From: Cellvibrionales bacterium UBA7375
GTDB lineage: Bacteria > Pseudomonadota > Gammaproteobacteria > Pseudomonadales > Porticoccaceae
Direction: 5' to 3'
Assembly (NCBI GenBank): GCA_002469845.1
Contig: DKNZ01000071.1
Location: 1-7,680 of the forward strand
Length of the DNA: 7,680 bases
Below are positions 6,351 to 7,680 of the stretch, piece by piece; within the stretch, counting starts at the first letter, position 1; each line of letters begins with the position of its first letter. The translations under genes and the position numbers were made by a program. The notes beneath the pieces are model-generated. The model made no database searches. It had not been told where the DNA came from and was given only the letters and a program-made list of their open reading frames with translations.

Positions 6351-7680
6351 ATGGATACAATTCAAGTTCGCGGAGCAAGAACCCATAATCTTAAAAATAT
6401 CGATTTAGATATTCCCCGCGACAAGTTGATTGTTATTACTGGACTCTCAGGTTCTGGGAAATCATCCCTAGCATTCGACACCCTTTATGCTGAGGGACAA
6501 AGGCGCTACGTAGAGTCACTTTCTACCTATGCCCGTCAATTTTTATCGATGATGGAAAAGCCCGATATTGATCATATTGAGGGCCTTTCTCCAGCAATTT
6601 CTATAGAACAAAAATCTACAAGTCATAATCCGCGTTCGACTGTGGGTACTATTACCGAAATATATGATTATCTTCGTTTACTTTTTGCTCGGGCCGGAGA
6701 GCCCCGATGCCCTGATCATCATCTCCCCCTTAAAGCTCAAACAGTAAGTCAGATGGTGGATCAGGTACTTGAACTGCCTGAAGGGTCAAAATTAATGCTA
6801 TTGGCGCCGGTGGTTCAGGATAGAAAAGGTGAGCATGTTCACTTGCTAGACAACCTTCGCAGGCAAGGATTTATTCGTGCTCGAATCGATGGGCTAATCT
6901 GTGATCTTGATGAGGCCCCTGCCCTTGATAAAAATAAAAAACACAGTATTGAGGTTGTAGTAGATCGCTTCAAAGTTAAGGAAGGGATTGGAATACGAAT
7001 GGCAGAATCCTTCGAGACGGCTCTTGGCTTATCTGAGGGTATTGCGCTTATTAATTACATGGATGGTGATGAAAAGGATTTAATGTTCAGTGCAAAATTT
7101 GCCTGTCCTATTTGTAACTACAGCTTAACCGAACTTGAGCCTCGGTTGTTTTCATTTAACAACCCTGCCGGAGCTTGTGAGACGTGTGATGGTCTTGGTA
7201 TTCACCAGTATTTTGATGTTGATCGCATTATCCAACACCCTGATGCTTCGATTGCTGAAGGTGCCATTCGTGGCTGGGATCGACGCTCTTTATTTTACTT
7301 TAATATGCTCAGCAGTTTAGCAGAGCATTATGATTTCGATATCGAAACACCCTGGAATGAGTTATCACAGATCCAGCAACAGAAAATTCTGTTTGGTAGT
7401 GAAGATGAAGAAATCACATTCAACTACGTTAATGACCGCGGTACGGTATTTAGACGTGAGCACAGCTTTGAGGGCGTTATCCCCAATATGGAGCGTCGAT
7501 ATAGGGATACGGAGAGTAACTCGGTTAGAGAGGATCTGAGTAAGTATATGGCGACGTCGGAGTGCCCAGATTGTAATGGCACCAGACTTCGTAAGTCAGC
7601 ACGCAATGTCTTTGTGGATGAGAAGCGCATCGAAGATATCGTCTCCATGCCAGTGGGTGAATGTTACGATTATTTTCAAC
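6351..7680 (+). CDS. uvrA: Excinuclease ABC subunit A (UvrA), N-terminal part (truncated by window edge)
   Basis: UvrA is the damage-recognising ATPase of nucleotide excision repair; as a dimer it scans DNA and loads UvrB. The frame is open from 6351 to the edge, giving 443 residues of an expected 940 or so. The first Walker A motif is GLSGSGKSS (31-39). A signature stretch [17 protein letters not shown] (83-99), typical of UvrA, leads into the UvrB-binding region (about 118-250). A zinc-binding module follows, with Cys252 and Cys255 (CPIC) and Cys276 and Cys279 (CETC), before GAIRGWDRR (304-312). The matching ABC signature, Walker B and second ATPase half lie outside the window. The start [16 protein letters not shown] agrees with the usual UvrA N-terminus. 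Its Shine-Dalgarno is weak (AGTAGA, about 6 nt upstream). It is divergent from the MFS-ssb operon. Confidence 0.97.
   Translation, partial: MDTIQVRGARTHNLKNIDLDIPRDKLIVITGLSGSGKSSLAFDTLYAEGQRRYVESLSTYARQFLSMMEKPDIDHIEGLSPAISIEQKSTSHNPRSTVGTITEIYDYLRLLFARAGEPRCPDHHLPLKAQTVSQMVDQVLELPEGSKLMLLAPVVQDRKGEHVHLLDNLRRQGFIRARIDGLICDLDEAPALDKNKKHSIEVVVDRFKVKEGIGIRMAESFETALGLSEGIALINYMDGDEKDLMFSAKFACPICNYSLTELEPRLFSFNNPAGACETCDGLGIHQYFDVDRIIQHPDASIAEGAIRGWDRRSLFYFNMLSSLAEHYDFDIETPWNELSQIQQQKILFGSEDEEITFNYVNDRGTVFRREHSFEGVIPNMERRYRDTESNSVREDLSKYMATSECPDCNGTRLRKSARNVFVDEKRIEDIVSMPVGECYDYFQ

Noticed and set aside
7135..7648. Three short open frames in other frames of uvrA
   Set aside because: They overlap the continuous UvrA frame, whose motifs run unbroken to the window edge.
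1..7680. A novel defence, mobile or biosynthetic system
   Set aside because: Every long open frame belongs to a known housekeeping family. There are no repeat-spacer arrays, transposase genes, terminal inverted repeats, tRNA-associated attachment sites or unexplained large gaps.

Overview
The window is ordinary chromosomal housekeeping DNA from a gammaproteobacterium. All seven complete or partial proteins have their closest remembered relatives in Gammaproteobacteria: an Escherichia/Pseudomonas-type FabA-FabB pair, IspB, SSB with a DDDIPF tail, a YajR-like transporter and UvrA. The block uvrA / divergent MFS transporter-ssb is the arrangement I recall from Pseudomonas and its relatives. Base composition looks moderately AT-rich by eye. 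A marine Pseudomonas/Cellvibrio-type lineage (SAR92-like) would fit, but the genus is a guess.

Layout, left to right. Positions 1-605 (minus) hold the N-terminal 201 residues of an NAD(P) transhydrogenase alpha subunit (pntA/pntAA), cut by the window edge. Positions 778-1734 (minus) are ispB, the polyprenyl diphosphate synthase that makes the ubiquinone side chain. A 168-bp divergent promoter region separates ispB from the fabA-fabB operon (1903-3671, plus), which makes unsaturated fatty acids. A strong bidirectional terminator at about 3689-3718 separates fabB from a convergent minus-strand operon: MFS transporter (4740-6113), ssb (4247-4726), then a Prx5-type peroxiredoxin (3735-4211). The gaps in this operon are only 13 and 35 bp. 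A 237-bp intergenic region with a tandem repeat, a 12-bp palindrome and promoter-like elements separates it from uvrA (6351 to the right edge, plus), of which 443 residues are visible.

Functionally there are two groups. The left half serves membrane and redox metabolism: proton-translocating transhydrogenase, quinone tail synthesis and unsaturated fatty acid synthesis. The right half serves genome maintenance and stress: UvrA for nucleotide excision repair, SSB, a peroxiredoxin, and a YajR-like transporter of unknown substrate.

I found no mobile element, CRISPR array, RNA gene, prophage or toxin-antitoxin module, and no clearly novel system. The points worth a second look are regulatory: a palindrome exactly inside the promoter spacer of the MFS-ssb-prx operon, no good LexA box between uvrA and ssb, the attachment of a peroxiredoxin gene to ssb, the paired divergent promoters of ispB and fabA, and non-ATG starts for pntA and the transporter. 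No intergenic stretch exceeds 300 bp.
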